Numbered from the stretch's first letter, positions 1 to 11,570 are shown. The stretch is DNA of 64,000 nt from Palaemon carinicauda (GCF_036898095.1 NC_090751.1:73769951-73833950); one strand, 5' to 3'. Notes: generated from the letters alone by a model not told the origin. Numbers and translations: made by a program.

Positions 1-2056
1 TAAATTCATTCAGAACAGTCAAATTTGCTCTGGAATACAGATATTGAATAGTTCTGGTGGTGCACTAATTTTTGGACCCCTTCCTAGTTGATCTTATGAC
101 GACGTATAATCTAATGAGATTACTACATCAAATGTATGTTGTTCCAGAATAGAAGTAGAGGAAATTCCTATTAATTCTTGTTGTGAAGTTAGAAGATTAT
201 GGGATTTAGAAAGTGTTGGTATTCGTCAATCTGAAATTAGTCCTGAAGAAAGAGAATCAGTTAAGTGTTTTAAGGGTAAAGTTAAAAGGGTTGACAATAA
301 ATATGAAGTGTACTTACCATTTAAAGACGAAAGTAGACCGCCTGTTAACTATAGAATAGCCATTGGTCAATTAAATTCCTTGTTACATAGATTTGAATCT
401 GACCCCTCCTTGTATGCTAAATATGATAAGATTATCAAAGATTACATTCAGTCTGGGTTTATAGAATTGATTCCTGCAGGTTCCCCTATTATCGGGCATT
501 ATTTACCCCATCATGCTGTATTGAAGGATTCCGAAACTACTCCCATTCGAATACTTTTTAATGCTTCTTCAAAGACTAAAGGAGAACTTTCCTTAAATGA
601 CTGTTTATTAACTGGTCCCTCATTAACTACTAAACTTTTCGATGCCCTGTTGAGTTTCCCTACAAACCCAGTAGCTGTGATTTCAGATATCAGTAAAGCC
701 TTTTTAAGGATAGGCATTTCACCTGATTGTCGTGATTATTGCAGATTTCTATGGATAACTGATCCCTCAGATTTGAAGTCAACTGTAACTTACAGGTTTT
801 GTGTAGTTTGTTTTGGAGCTACGTGTTCACCCTTTCTCTTACAGCAAACCCTCTTGCATCATTTATCTTTACATGATAATCCTCTTGCATCATCTCTGAT
901 GAAGAATTTCTATGTAGATAATTTTAGTAAAACTTACAAGGATGTGTCAGTCTTGATGGATGAGTATCCAGTAATAAGCGAGATTCTTGAAGACGCTAAT
1001 ATGCCTCTACAAGAATGGGTTAGTAATGATTCAGAGATCAACAGAACCATAGATGTTAGCAAAGAAAGAGTAAACGTTTTGGGTTTAGAGTGGTATCTAG
1101 CACAAGATGAGATGTCACTAAAGGAAGTAAATTGTGAGCATAAAGGACCTTTAACCAAACGAAAGGTTTTATCAGTAGTAGCTCGGATGTTTGATCCTCT
1201 AGGATTATTGTCACCAATACAGGTGAGAGGTAAATATTTTCTGAAATGTTTGTGGAGTAACTACGGGTGGGATGACCCTTTACCAGAATCATTATGTTCA
1301 AGGTTTGAAGAAATTTATAAGTGTTTTAGAAATGTAGAAAGTTTAAGGTTTCCTAGGTTTGTTGTACATCCTGAATGTTCCCACTTACATGTTTTTTTGT
1401 GATGCCTCTAACAAGGCATATGGAGCTGCTACCTATGTGACTGATTCCAAGAGAAGTGTAAGCAATTTACTGGTCATTAAGTGTAAAGTGGCACCAAACC
1501 CTAAACAGACTATTCCGCGTTTGGAATTGACAGCCTTGTCCTTGGGTGTGAAACTTGCTGGAAGATTAATGCAGAATGAGGATTTAAGATTGAGTTCTTG
1601 CACTCTCTGGAGTGACTCCATGGTTTCTATTTGTTGGGTGAAGAACAATAATAGTAAAATTCCCTATGTACGAAACAGAGTCACTGAAATTAATGACTTC
1701 AAGTTTCCCCTATGGTATACCCCCTCTAAGGATAATCCAGCTGATATTCTATCCAGAGGTAGTAATAGTAAAGATTTATCGCAAAATTCATTGTGGTGGA
1801 ATGGTCCAAAATGACTTTTAACAGGTGATTACCCCCAATTTTTAGCTACCGAAACTGTGCATGTTAATGAAATTCTCTCAGAACCTAAGTTTGTACAACC
1901 TCCACCCCCATTAATTGACATCCCACGTTACAGTAATTTAAGTAAACTTAAACGTATCTTGAGGTCAATTTTGCTTTTTCTTAGTAAGTGCAGTAAAGGT
2001 TCTAAGTTTGTTGTTAACGAAATGAAGGCACTTGTCCTCCTTGAACAGAAGCAAAC
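1..2056 (+). mobile_element. BEL/Pao LTR retrotransposon fragment
   Basis: This is the inner part of a BEL/Pao element. It holds the end of the protease-to-RT linker, reverse transcriptase, RNase H and the start of the region that precedes integrase. No LTR is visible. The first 109 bases look like degraded pol sequence with stops. The element is cut at about 2056, where DIRS terminal sequence begins, so integrase and the 3' LTR are absent here. It is not simply the other half of the BEL fragment at 42898-45107, because both contain the RT/RNase H boundary. Confidence 0.85.
110..2056 (+). pseudogene. pol: BEL/Pao pol: reverse transcriptase and RNase H, frameshifted
   Basis: The polyprotein would copy element RNA into DNA. 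The frame is open from 110. A BEL-type leader (LWDLESVGI) is followed by RT motif A (ISDISKAFLRIGI), the active-site region FYVDNF (YVDN rather than YVDD), a connection domain, and RNase H beginning at CDASNKAYGAA. The RT frame closes at 1402 and RNase H continues in another frame. The shift lies in a run of seven T near 1393-1399, where six would keep the frame. A TGA at about 1812 ends the RNase H frame; recognisable BEL sequence before integrase (LIDIPRYSNLSKLKRIL) continues to about 2056. No start codon or LTR promoter is present. Family assignment is firm; function is lost. Confidence 0.85.
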
Positions 2057-2676
2057 TAAATAAAGCATGCGAAGCGAACAAGAACATCAGCGTCATGACG
2101 CCTCCGGTCAAGGCACAGCTCCGCCACAAAACACGGTATTTTAAGATAAAAAGACGTTACTTTACGGCTAGAGCAGATTTATACAATACAAGAATATGGT
2201 ACTCAACTTTCCAGAAGAAGGCGAGGCAGAAGATTGCGACATGATGAATCACTTAGCGAAAAACTGGGAAAAACACCTGGTCATAAACGCTACATGAGAA
2301 GGAAATGAGAATCGCACGCAACGATGACGTCAACCGAGATGGCGGCCAACATGGCGACCGGTTATGACGTCGCTGAGTACCGTAACAGGAACGAAGGAGG
2401 AGAACTTAGTAACGGCTTCTCCCATAACTTGCCACACTTCCCCCTCGAAGCATAAAAGCTATGTAGGGTGCAGATAGCTATGTGGCATGTCAAGCATACA
2501 TCCCCTGTTATTATACGATATCCTAAAGGGAAACCTTATGGGTACTCGTGCCAGAAGTTAGAATTCTGTGAAACCTTTAGTTTAATTCTCTGGGAATATC
2601 TACTGTAGTCATATATACCCTTAGGAAGCTACTGAAGGAACCTTCCATCAGGACAACATGGCTTGAGCCCAAAAAA
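2057..2676 (-). mobile_element. DIRS copy A, 5'-terminal fragment
   Basis: On the minus strand this begins at the DIRS left terminus (TTTTTTGGGCTCAAGCC at 2676) and runs through the outer leader to the GCATGC / GTCATGACGCC region. It matches the 5' end of DIRS copy C (17530-18145) and, less closely, copy G (62500-63121). No gag is present; the other side is cut at the BEL junction at 2057. Its 5' terminus faces that of copy B, 214 bp away. Confidence 0.8.
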
Positions 2677-2890
2677 TATGGTATTATCTTAACCATTATA
2701 GTTTAGGATAGTAAGCTAGAAAGGAGATAGGAAAGACACATACTTGTGACCCTTGTCCAGCCAATTGCTGTGACCTCCCTCAGTATTGATATTTATAATT
2801 TCCTTATCAAGGGAAAACTAGAGTGGAAGGGTTCTAACTTCTAGAGTTAGAATTAGTGTATACTAGCACTAACCCTTTCATAAAAGAGTA
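2677..2890 (-). repeat. Antisense scrap of DIRS gag leader between copies A and B
   Basis: Read on the minus strand, this segment matches the leader just upstream of gag in copy B (about 4690-4880). Shared landmarks include CACAGCAATTGGCTGGACA and AAGTATGTGTCTTTCCTAT. It is a separate inverted piece wedged exactly between the two facing left termini at 2676 and 2891. It has no coding potential. Confidence 0.75.
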
Positions 2891-4316
2891 TTTTTGGGCT
2901 CAAGCCATGTCGTCCTGATGGAAGGTTCCTATTAGTAGCTTTCTAAGGGATATTTAGCTACAGTGATATTCCCAGAGAATTGACCTCTAGGTCTCCTAAA
3001 TTTTAACTCCTGGCACGAATATCCATAAAATTTCTCTTAAGGATATCGCATAGTATCAGGGGACATATATGCTGATACGACACATAGCAATCTTCACCTC
3101 GAATAGCGTTTTCGTTTTGAGGGGGAAGAGTGGCGAAAACAGAGGGGGAGCCGTTATCAAGGTTACCCTTCCTCCCATACTATTACGAGTATCCAAGATG
3201 GCGCCCATTACTATTTTTGTAGTGAACTTGCACGGTGGTTTTCCCTGTTGATCTAATGTTTTTGATTGCTTTTGTGAGGATTAATCATGCATCTCCAGCT
3301 TCTTCTGCCTCTGGAAAGTTGAGTATCCATTCTTTACAGTGTATAATTCTCAGCTCCTGCTTCACAGTGAAATTAGAGTAATTTATTGTAATTAGGAGCC
3401 TGGCCGGTCACAGGAGGCGCCATGGGAGCTGTCGTTCATTATGCATGCTTTACTTAGCAGAACGACAATCCCAGTTGTGATAGCATTAATAAATTATGAA
3501 AGCTATCTAGGCATAATTATACTAGTAAAGATATATATATTTATGCATATATTTTCCTCTTCCTTATGTCAATCGTATACGTTAGAGTTTCGGCGATTTA
3601 GGTAACCGAGATCTCGCCCTGCGCTAGGCTACCTAGCCTACGCACTTTAGTATACTTTCATACATTTTCCCCGATTACCCTCGTGTGTCGTTTTATCAAT
3701 TCAACGGTAGATAGTATATCTCCTAGAATTATATATATAACTCGATACTCGTCTCCTGTGGAGATTTAAGGGTAATCCCTCCTTCCCTCTGAGTGCCGCC
3801 ATAGGTGACAACCCTGTCTGGTCTTGCCATAGAGTAAATCACTCTGGCTTGACTAAGCTAGGGTTTTCTGTCTCCACCCTTGCCGGCGAGTATCCCGGCT
3901 TTGGTTTTCATCAGAACCTCAGAGTATTCAGTCTTTCTGCCGGCAGCTGAGCAGTAGGGTGAGTAGTCACTGCCTTGTTGGCTTGTAGCTGCCGGCATAG
4001 GAAGCTAAGACTCCCTAGAACGCACCTGAAGTGGTAGTTTGATGCTGCAACATTCTCCCCTGCGGTCTAGAAGACTAGTCCTGTTTCGGCGGACCCTAGG
4101 CTGAAGAATAAATATTCTTCTGCCGCCTAGGATGGCGCCGATACTGAAACAGAGTTTCTCCCTTGTGTGGAAGTGGTGGAAATCCTGCCGCCTTCTTCCA
4201 CACTTGATACAGGACCCTGCTGTGGCCTGATTGGTAACGTCTCTACCTGGTGTTTGCCAGTCTGGGGTTCGGGTCTCGCTCAGACTCGTTAGTGCCATTA
4301 GTGTCTGCAACGCTAC

Positions 4317-4449
4317 TGGACCGGTGCCATCAGGTACTAACCCAGCCAGTGTCACTCCGGCTGGACCGGTGCCGTAAGGTATTAACCAGCCGGCGACATG
4401 CCGACTGGACCGTGCCGCCAGGTGCTAGCCTAGCCGGCAACTTTCCGGC
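4317..4449 (+). repeat. Three-copy 44-45 bp GC-rich tandem repeat in DIRS leader
   Basis: Units begin at TGGACC in positions 4317, 4362 and 4406 and end at 4449. Each carries a (G)CCGGC-like core. Comparable CCGGC-rich stretches occur in the leaders of copies C, F and G, so this is a feature of the DIRS leader rather than chance simple sequence. Confidence 0.7.
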
Positions 4450-4928
4450 TGAACTACAGTATATGATTATACAGTAGCCAGTATATTTGTAGTATAGCTA
4501 TACTGCAGACAGAAAACTATAGTATATATTATACAGTAGTTATTTTCTCACATACGTTGGGTTTCTTTGCAGTCTATTGTTGAGACCAATCCTATATTGA
4601 AGGAAAATATTTCCTTCAATACACTGATAATTAATCAGTTAACAACTTACCCCACAATATTAAAGAACTTAAGAAGGGTCGGTGTTAGTATAAACTTATC
4701 TATCCCTAAAGGTTAGAACCCTTCTCCTTGAGTTTGCCTGAGTATGGAAACTCTATGACTTTAATCTTGGGGGAAGTCACAGCAATTGGCTGGACAGAAA
4801 ACACAAGTATGTGTCTTTCCTATTTCCTTTCTAGATTAACTATCCTAAGTTATAATGGTTAAAATATTAATATTAATATTTTGCATAATTTGGTTATCAT
4901 GTGAGATAAACAACTGCATACTCATTTA

Positions 4929-4946
4929 ATTTTCCTCTCTTTACAG
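4929..4946 (+). other. Predicted 3' splice acceptor before DIRS gag (copy B)
   Basis: A pyrimidine tract (TTTTCCTCTCTTTACAG) ends in CAG immediately before GAGG, and the gag ATG follows nine bases later. The same tract-CAG-GAG arrangement precedes gag in copies C, D, E, F and G. This suggests gag lies in a second exon of a spliced leader. The matching donor is not identified. Confidence 0.55.
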
Positions 4947-4955
4947 GAGGACCAA

Positions 4956-6625
4956 ATGAAGTGCGAACTCATCTTTTGCAACCACAGGAGTAAGGACTTC
5001 TGTGGTCACAAGGCGTGCAAGTCTCACGCCCCCTGCACCAAAACTACCGAAACCCTGTGGTACTGGGACCCCCAAGACTGCAACATATGCCAGACCTTGG
5101 TGACCGAAGGTTTCGACGACCCGAAGTCAGCGGATTCGAGGGATGCAGCACGAGCAAAGCTGCGCAGATGGGTACGAGGGTTCCAAAAGAACTCTACGGG
5201 ACTGTACCTTCCTAATGAAAGGATGCGCGACTTGCTGTTCCCAAAAGCGGGTATCGAAGCTGTCGTACCCCAAGCACGACCTGAACCCCCCTGCGTCCAG
5301 ATTACCATCGAGAGATGATCCCGAGGAGGAGTCTACTCTACCTCCAGATGAAGATGATGATGTGGAGTCGGAGTCCCTTCCGTCGGTACCGGCATCGGAG
5401 CCGTTGCCTTCAACATCTTCTACCCCTCCATCACACGACATGAGACAGGCACTGGCCAATCTTACGGCTCTAGTGGAGAACATTCGCAAGCAAGGCAAAG
5501 CTAGGGAAGAGAAACTCGAGAGAGAGCTCCGTGAAGCTCGACTCACCGCCTCCCGAGGGTTAAACAAGCGACGCAGAGTTCAAAACCTCCCACCATGCTC
5601 CATAATCAGTCCCTGGAGGTATGCAGAAGTTATGCCAATTACTAATGGCAAACTCTTCATATTGGAGAAGATGGGAGCCGTCCCCTTAGATGACATCCAG
5701 TTCTGGCGAAGCTTTAATGCTTACCCAGAATGCTTCATCCGATTGAAGCAGGAGCCAGCGTCAAAAGAGGAGACGGAACCCAAGGAGGTCATGGTATTCG
5801 ACCACGACAAGGTACAGGCTCTTTTGTCAAGTAGCCTGAAGAAGGTGGGCTACACGAACTCGAAAGTGTCCACCTTGAGCAAGAAGCATCCTACCTTTCT
5901 TACTCCAGCTTCAATGGCCTTACCCTTTACATCGAAGGCTTGAATCTCCCGAAACTGTCAGACTTTCTCTTGCTTAGGGAGCAAGAGACGAAGGAGAGAC
6001 TAGCGGCATCCCTATCCCTACAAAACTGCATGGAAATGTGTGCAGGCCTAAAGAGCACCCCAGACATGAACATGATCATGACCAAGATGCACATGACCTC
6101 CTTAGTCAAGGACTTGTACGGCTTTATGAAAGCCAGAAGAGCATGTACAGAGTTCGTGCTTGCTGCGGCTACAGTAAAACACGAACCCGGGAAGTTAATA
6201 GCTTCCAATATCTGGGGTAAAGACCTCTTCCCTAATGAAGTGGTCAAGGAGGTAGTTGACAAAGCCGCCACGGAGAATAGAAATCTTCTCCAGAGGTGGG
6301 ACATGTCATCTAAACGCAAGTCTTCCTCGGATGCGGGTCCCCAACCTAAGAGGAAGACCAAGAGACCCAGACTACCCTCTCAGCCTGCCCAGCAACAACA
6401 TTCCTCAGTTGCCATGACCACAGTGCCCCAAGTGGTTGCTCAACCGCAAACCACATTCCAGATGGTGCCTCAACAGCTGGTTGCCCATTCACCAGCTTTT
6501 AACCGTGTTCGAGAGGAAAACCACTACCTTTCGTCCCAAAGGTAGAGGCTCCAGACGGGGCTTCTCAAAACACCCCTCACGAGGTAAGGGAGGACACGGT
6601 CAGGGAGGTAAATCCTCTGGATAAT
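4956..6625 (+). pseudogene. gag: DIRS gag (ORF1), copy B, multiply broken
   Basis: This is the nucleocapsid-like protein of DIRS elements. It starts at an ATG just after the splice acceptor. Domains in order are a Cys/His-rich N-terminus (KCELIFC, GHKACKSHAPC, WDPQDCNIC), an acidic Ser/Pro-rich stretch, a conserved block (SPWRYAEVMPITNGKLFI, EPASKEETEPKEV, TLSKKHPTF), a second block (TSLVKDLYGFMKARRACTEF, VVDKAATENRNLL), a basic region, a Gln-rich stretch and an Arg/Gly-rich tail. There is a frameshift near 5300. A deletion of roughly 60 codons plus a shift lies near 5940, and another shift near 6540 precedes the RG tail. The N-terminal Cys/His region may bind zinc; that is inference. Confidence 0.8.
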
Positions 6626-6629
6626 CGAA

Positions 6630-6840
6630 GATATGAGATGCTTCAGGTAGGAGGGAGGCTCCAACATTTCCAGGATCGTTGGACCTCCGATCCTTGGGCC
6701 CACAGCCTAATCAAGAACGGACTTGGATGGAGCTAGAGCAAGTCTCCACCATCATTCCCTTAATTCTTCCAACATTCCACCCCCTCACTGGAAGAATATA
6801 CCCTAGAACTATTGAGCAAGTGGGTAATAAGGAGGGCAAT
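6630..6840 (+). pseudogene. DIRS reverse transcriptase, N-terminal stub (copy B)
   Basis: This corresponds to the conserved opening of the DIRS RT (VGGRLQHFQDRW, DPWAHSLIKNGLG) found at the same place in all other copies. It carries internal stops and ends before the catalytic palm, at the junction with gypsy LTR sequence. It is not functional. Confidence 0.75.
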
Positions 6841-7316
6841 AATATGTTGGTAGGATGTCTACATTAACAAACATAATGTTACCTGCAATAAATGAAGAAT
6901 TTTTAGTAATTACTCCTCAGCTGATCTCATCTATGTTCGCCAATTTCTCAGTTGGATTTAATGATACGTTGGTATTCTTAATATACAAGTTTAATAAATC
7001 TTGTGACTACATTCCTCCGTAACAGCCAACTCCCAAGTTTGTGTGGAGCGTCATAAACAATCTGACAAAACAAAACATTGCTAAACAACAAAAGAGCATC
7101 ACTCTCAAAAGACTTAAATCCTACTCCAGTACAAAACTATAAAGAATCACATCCTATCTTTGAGGTAATTAATAAATGCTTGAATCCTAATATCAAAATA
7201 AATCATTTCACTTATATACAAAGCATAACATGTTTTATTCATGCAATATGATGCAATGTTGCACAATACATGTAACACTTGAAATAATACAGTACATTAT
7301 TACAATAATACATAAG
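6841..7316 (-). repeat. Gypsy 3' LTR, diverged copy
   Basis: The sequence aligns with the 421-bp LTR at 46058-46478. Landmarks are TTGGTAGGA, CTCAGCTGATC, CAGCCAACTCCCAAG, GACTTAAATCCTACTCCAGT and the terminal AATAATACATAA. It has small insertions relative to that LTR. The outer end is eroded, so the left boundary is approximate. No gene lies in 6841-7420. Confidence 0.75.
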
Positions 7317-7420
7317 TCTCCTCCCCCTTAACAAGGATGCACTTTAACCTCATCTTATACTGGTACATGAATTAGTTCTGAATCTACATTTGATGTTGGA
7401 GCATCTTGGTTAATATTTGA

Positions 7421-8760
7421 CTAATTTGATCTAACTACTTCTTTAAGTTTCTCATCTCTAACAGTCACATCCTTTACTCTATTTCTTTTTAATGGCTGTA
7501 GTTGATCAACATGACTTTTTACAACATTATCACCAACATGAACATCGGAATGTAAATTTCCTATCTCTCTTACAATCTCTCCTGGTACCCACTTCTCTGG
7601 AGTGTTGTACGATCTTACCATGACATCACATAAAGGTGAAAAATGTCTTACATTTGGAAGCTTTACTACTTTTTTATACCCTTTATCTTCTAAATCACTT
7701 TGCAAACTTGGATACAACAAATATAACTTACACCTTATACTCCTCCCCATTAACAAATTTGACGGTTTCACGCCTGTTTTGCTGTTTGGCGTTGTTCTAT
7801 AAGACAATAAAAACTTTGATACATGCAAAAATATGTTACCTGAATTTGCTTTTCTACACTTCATATTGTGCTTAAACGTTTGAACGAACCTTTCAGCCTC
7901 TCCATTGGTAGATGGATGATACGTTGCTGAAAATGTATGCTTTATACCATTGACATTACAAAATTCTTTAAACTATTGTGAGGTAAATTGTGGATCATTA
8001 TCTGTAACAATTCTTTCTGGAATGCCATGTGTAGAAAAAAATTGCATTAACTCTTTTATTGTGGCGTAAGACGTTGTTGTCTTCATTGGGATAATTTCTG
8101 GCCACTTACTGTAAGCATTTACTACTATCAAAAACAAGTAATTTAAAAATGGACCTGCAAAATCTATATGTACTCTTTGCCATGGATACCTGGGTAACTC
8201 CCACGGGTGCATTCTAGCAAGTTGAGGATTGTTCTGTTGCATAACACAATTCATACAATTATTTATATAAGATTCCACATCTTTATCTACACCTGGCCAC
8301 CATACAAAAGTTCTTGCAATTGACTTTGATCTTACAATACCTTGGTGATCAGCATGTATTTCAGACAAAACCTTATTTCTCAATGAATTAGGAATAACTA
8401 CCCTTGAACCTCTTATCTCTATTCCTTGTGTTACACTCAGTTCATACCATATATCCTTATACGGTTTACAATTTTCCTCTTTTCCACATAAGTCCCTACC
8501 TGTCATTAAACTCTCTAAAACCTTACTAAGTACTAGGTCTCTCTTAGTACTGTGTGCTACATCTTTTGCAGTTGGATACATCATATACAGAAATTAACAG
8601 AACACTGTCATCATACTCCTCTGGAGCTTTGTCTACTGGTAATCTGGATAAAGCATCTGCATTACCCATGTTAGATGTTGGACAGTATTCTATATCATAG
8701 TGGTATGCGGCTAACATAATTGCCCAACGTTGTAGTCTTGCAGCTACCAACATAGGTAAA
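7421..8760 (-). pseudogene. pol: Gypsy pol C-terminus: RNase H tail and integrase
   Basis: Read on the minus strand, the fragment begins in the RNase H/linker region (LQRWAIMLAAYHYDIEY, NADALSRLP). Integrase follows, with its zinc-binding HADHQG ... CMNCV and core motifs VHIDFAGPF and IVTDNDPQF, so both core aspartates remain in this old copy. A frameshift lies near 8560 and an in-frame TAG at 7973-7975 interrupts the core before the last catalytic Glu region. The C-terminal DNA-binding part runs to 7421. Confidence 0.8.
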
Positions 8761-8765
8761 CTTGC

Positions 8766-8829
8766 TTTTTTGGGCTCAAGCCATGATGTCCTGATGGAAG
8801 GTTCCTTCAGTAGCTTCCTAAAGGTATGT
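8766..8829 (+). repeat. DIRS left-terminus stub (64 bp)
   Basis: TTTTTTGGGCTCAAGCC followed by the usual GTCCTGATGGAAGG and CTTCAGTAGCTTCC is the first 64 bp of a plus-strand DIRS left ITR. It then switches abruptly to unrelated sequence at about 8830. The downstream GGTTCC distinguishes it from the ICR version, which reads GTGTACC. Confidence 0.8.
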
Positions 8830-9397
8830 ATGTTGGTGTGGTACTGTTATAAACACATATTGGTGTTCTATCTCATGTCTCTTCAATAAGATATAGATTT
8901 GTTAGACTTGTAGGTTACTTCTTCTGAATAAGTCTAGTTAAGTTAACTTTAAACAGTTTATTATTAGCTCCATCACTGGAGTATGGATGGTTTGGTCGGA
9001 TGAGCATTCCGTATGACAAGATTAATAGAACTGACAAAAATATAGGTTTTCGTAGATAACGTTGTATGAGTTATCTCAGCATTTATTACAAATATGATTA
9101 CACAAGATTACTACCGGAAGCCATCTGGTTCCGTACAGAGACCAAGAGGTCAACTTTTTCTCACGAGATGCTTGTATTGTGTTGACGTCACATACAAAAT
9201 GTTACCTATGCAATGATTTAGCTTGGTCTTACTTTTGCATCCTGTTATGACTTGACGTTTACACTCCATCTCCCCTATGATCCATTGGGTCATAGGTTTA
9301 TAAATGTATATGTATATTACATTAGCTCGGACAGCTACCTTTAAATATTTGAATAACAAAAAGTACGTTCAAAATATGTTTTCTAGGAGTGTGACTG

Positions 9398-9399
<2 letters not shown>

Positions 9400-9482
<83 letters not shown>
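9400..9482. repeat. (TA)n microsatellite 1
   Basis: An uninterrupted AT/TA dinucleotide run of about 80 bases. Its translations on either strand are Tyr-Ile repeats without biological meaning. Confidence 0.98.
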
Positions 9483-9484
<2 letters not shown>

Positions 9485-9611
9485 CTTTTTTTAGCCATAA
9501 ACAAGTGATTAAGGATGAATGTTCATATAGGTATATTTAAAAAAAAAATACATACCTAACGGACATTGTCAAAAATAAAGAAAAATGCATGAAAAATACA
9601 GATCTATATGT

Positions 9612-9613
<2 letters not shown>

Positions 9614-9690
<77 letters not shown>
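9614..9690. repeat. (TA)n microsatellite 2
   Basis: A second pure TA run of about 77 bases lies 131 bp from the first. Both fall in the presumed 3' LTR / 3' UTR of the env-bearing gypsy. Confidence 0.98.
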
Positions 9691-9693
<3 letters not shown>

Positions 9694-9782
9694 GGGCTTA
9701 TATATTTTATTAGATGCCCCAATTTTTTTTTTTTAATGTTTTTAAAATGCAAATGTCCTAGAGTCTTTTCAACTACATATTA

Positions 9783-11570
9783 CTAGCGTACTAACCGCTT
9801 TTCATACACTTCACTATTCCAGACAATTTTACTCCCTCGAGTGAATGAAATGGTCAATTTCAAACGGCTCTGAATTGAAATGCTTTCAAAATATATAGTG
9901 TTGTCTGGACATGGCAAAACATTCCTCTTGAGCTCCACCTGTCTTTGCCTTAACCTACGCCAAACAAAGATGTTAACGGCGATAAATATCATAACCGTAA
10001 CCCTGATTGCTAGCCACACGTAGAAATGAAGATCTGCATAAGTCGGTGACGGGTGGTCCATCTCGGTTAATTTCATCAACCAATAGCCACTCGTGCGTTG
10101 TATGGGAGAGGTAAGGATGGGATTGTAGTGGTCCACGTGAAATTCACGAAGTAGGTCCGTTCCCTGATGATAGTGTTAATTCCTTGGACCATGTAATTTG
10201 GGGACGTACCGATGCAACCATCTGCTGCAACAAAGATCTGGGAATAGGACGTGGATCCATCCGGGCATGATACATTGAAGCCGGCCTTGTCGTATCGTTT
10301 CCACGAGCCGTTGTTCAATATGCAATTGAACTTATTATCGTCAAAAGGATAAAGTTTTTTCAGACAATTTTCATATGTATGGGGGAGAGCACCGTTTAGC
10401 ACTATACCTAACTCGCATGAATCCATTGATTTTTTATGGAATTCAAAGGAATCAGCTGTAGATACTTTATTAATCATTGCTTCTGAACAGTGAGTTAATT
10501 TATCTATATCTTTAATGACCGTATATATTTCCTTATCAGGGGAAATCAATATGTGTCCTGTCAAACTGGATATTACTGGAATTGAGTTATTCGTCATGAA
10601 AGTCAGGAATGGTGATTTCTTATATGATTGCCAGGCATCGGAAGAATCAAAGGTAACTGTAATCATGATCCTGTAATTTTCAACGCTTACTGTAATTAGG
10701 CTATAATAAAATTCTAACCTATGGGCGGTCTAACAAAGGAACATAACCTATTTTCTCCCGTCCGTTCTCCAAAATTAACGTTAAATCTTTTATTGGCAAC
10801 AGATGTGGTGATAAAACACCTTTAGTTGCTAACGTAATAGTTTCCACATAGTCTTTTGATTTCTCAAAGAAATGTGCAATTTTAGTATGGATATGATCTA
10901 TTTTTGAATTATAATGCATTAATGTTGCCAACAAGTTTTGTACTTCCATAATCTGACTGATATTACTAGAATGTTCGTTCACCAAACTCATAATTTGATT
11001 AATTGATGTTAACTGATTCCTTAGTTCTGATAAAACTAATTCATTTTCATGTTCTAAAAACTCAATTTTCTTATTTTGATTACTGATTTTAAGACGATTT
11101 GAAATCCCTAAGCCTAAACTTGCAACAGATCCAAAGATGTTTAGTGCAGAAAAAATAAACGGGTTACGTCTTTCAAGGTTAGTGTGTCTTTCTGTCCACA
11201 TCAGAAGATCACGAGCCAAAGATTCTGCCTCGTAAGTCTTATCTTGCAAGTCTTGTGATAGCATTTCTGCTACGCTTAGTGTCGGTGCAAGCGAACTCTC
11301 TGTATTAAAAGGAAAATGTCTTTTATGCATCTCATTTGATGAAGCATCAAACCTTGAAATATTGCTCTTTAAGCTAGTGACGTCATTAGCTTGCATGTTT
11401 ACTTCTATAATTATATTGCTTGCAGTAATAAAAATGTCTTCTGTTCTCTCTACTATAGTGCCATATCTAAAATCTATACTTTTAGTTTTAGGGCTCTTCC
11501 CACACAAGAAAAATGTCTGAGCGAACAATATCGCTCCTAGCAATAAAAACTTCATTTTGGAAACCTGCAA
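9783..11570 (-). pseudogene. env: Env-like glycoprotein gene of gypsy provirus, frameshifted
   Basis: The gene lies downstream of integrase, where errantiviruses and vertebrate retroviruses carry env. The first ORF (11570-10719) has a hydrophobic signal-like N-terminus (residues about 6-22), an ERR basic motif near residue 133 followed by a Gly/Ala-rich hydrophobic stretch, and then a heptad-rich segment suggesting a coiled coil. The second ORF (10666-10076) is Cys-rich with candidate N-glycosylation sites. The third (10136-9783) has one strong transmembrane segment followed by a basic cytoplasmic tail. The three ORFs are in shifted frames, so no full protein can be made. Similarity to insect errantiviral envelopes is by architecture; I did not identify a specific homologue. 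Confidence 0.65.

Larger units (their letters stand above)
2891..6840 (+). mobile_element. DIRS copy B, 5' half, subfamily I
   Basis: The copy starts with the left terminus (TTTTTGGGCTCAAGCC) and has a leader of about 2 kb, a 3' splice acceptor, gag, and the first part of RT. It is cut near 6840 where gypsy LTR sequence begins, so the RT palm, RNase H, YR, ICR and right ITR are missing. Apart from the short tandem repeat noted separately, I see no gene in the leader (2891-4955). Confidence 0.85.
6841..8765 (-). mobile_element. Gypsy (Mag/K02A2.6-like) element, 3' half only
   Basis: On the minus strand this contains the RNase H tail, integrase, the pol C-terminus and the 3' LTR of the same family as the full-length element at 46058-55164. 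It is more diverged from that element than the latter's two LTRs are from each other, so it is an older copy. It is cut at 8765 by a DIRS terminus, and its LTR abuts truncated DIRS copy B at about 6840. Confidence 0.85.

Noticed and set aside
5024..5567. Antisense ORFs over DIRS gag and RT
   Set aside because: They are shadow frames opposite conserved sense coding and lack any recognisable domain.
9304..9786. Tyr-Ile repeat proteins on both strands
   Set aside because: They are translations of TA microsatellites.
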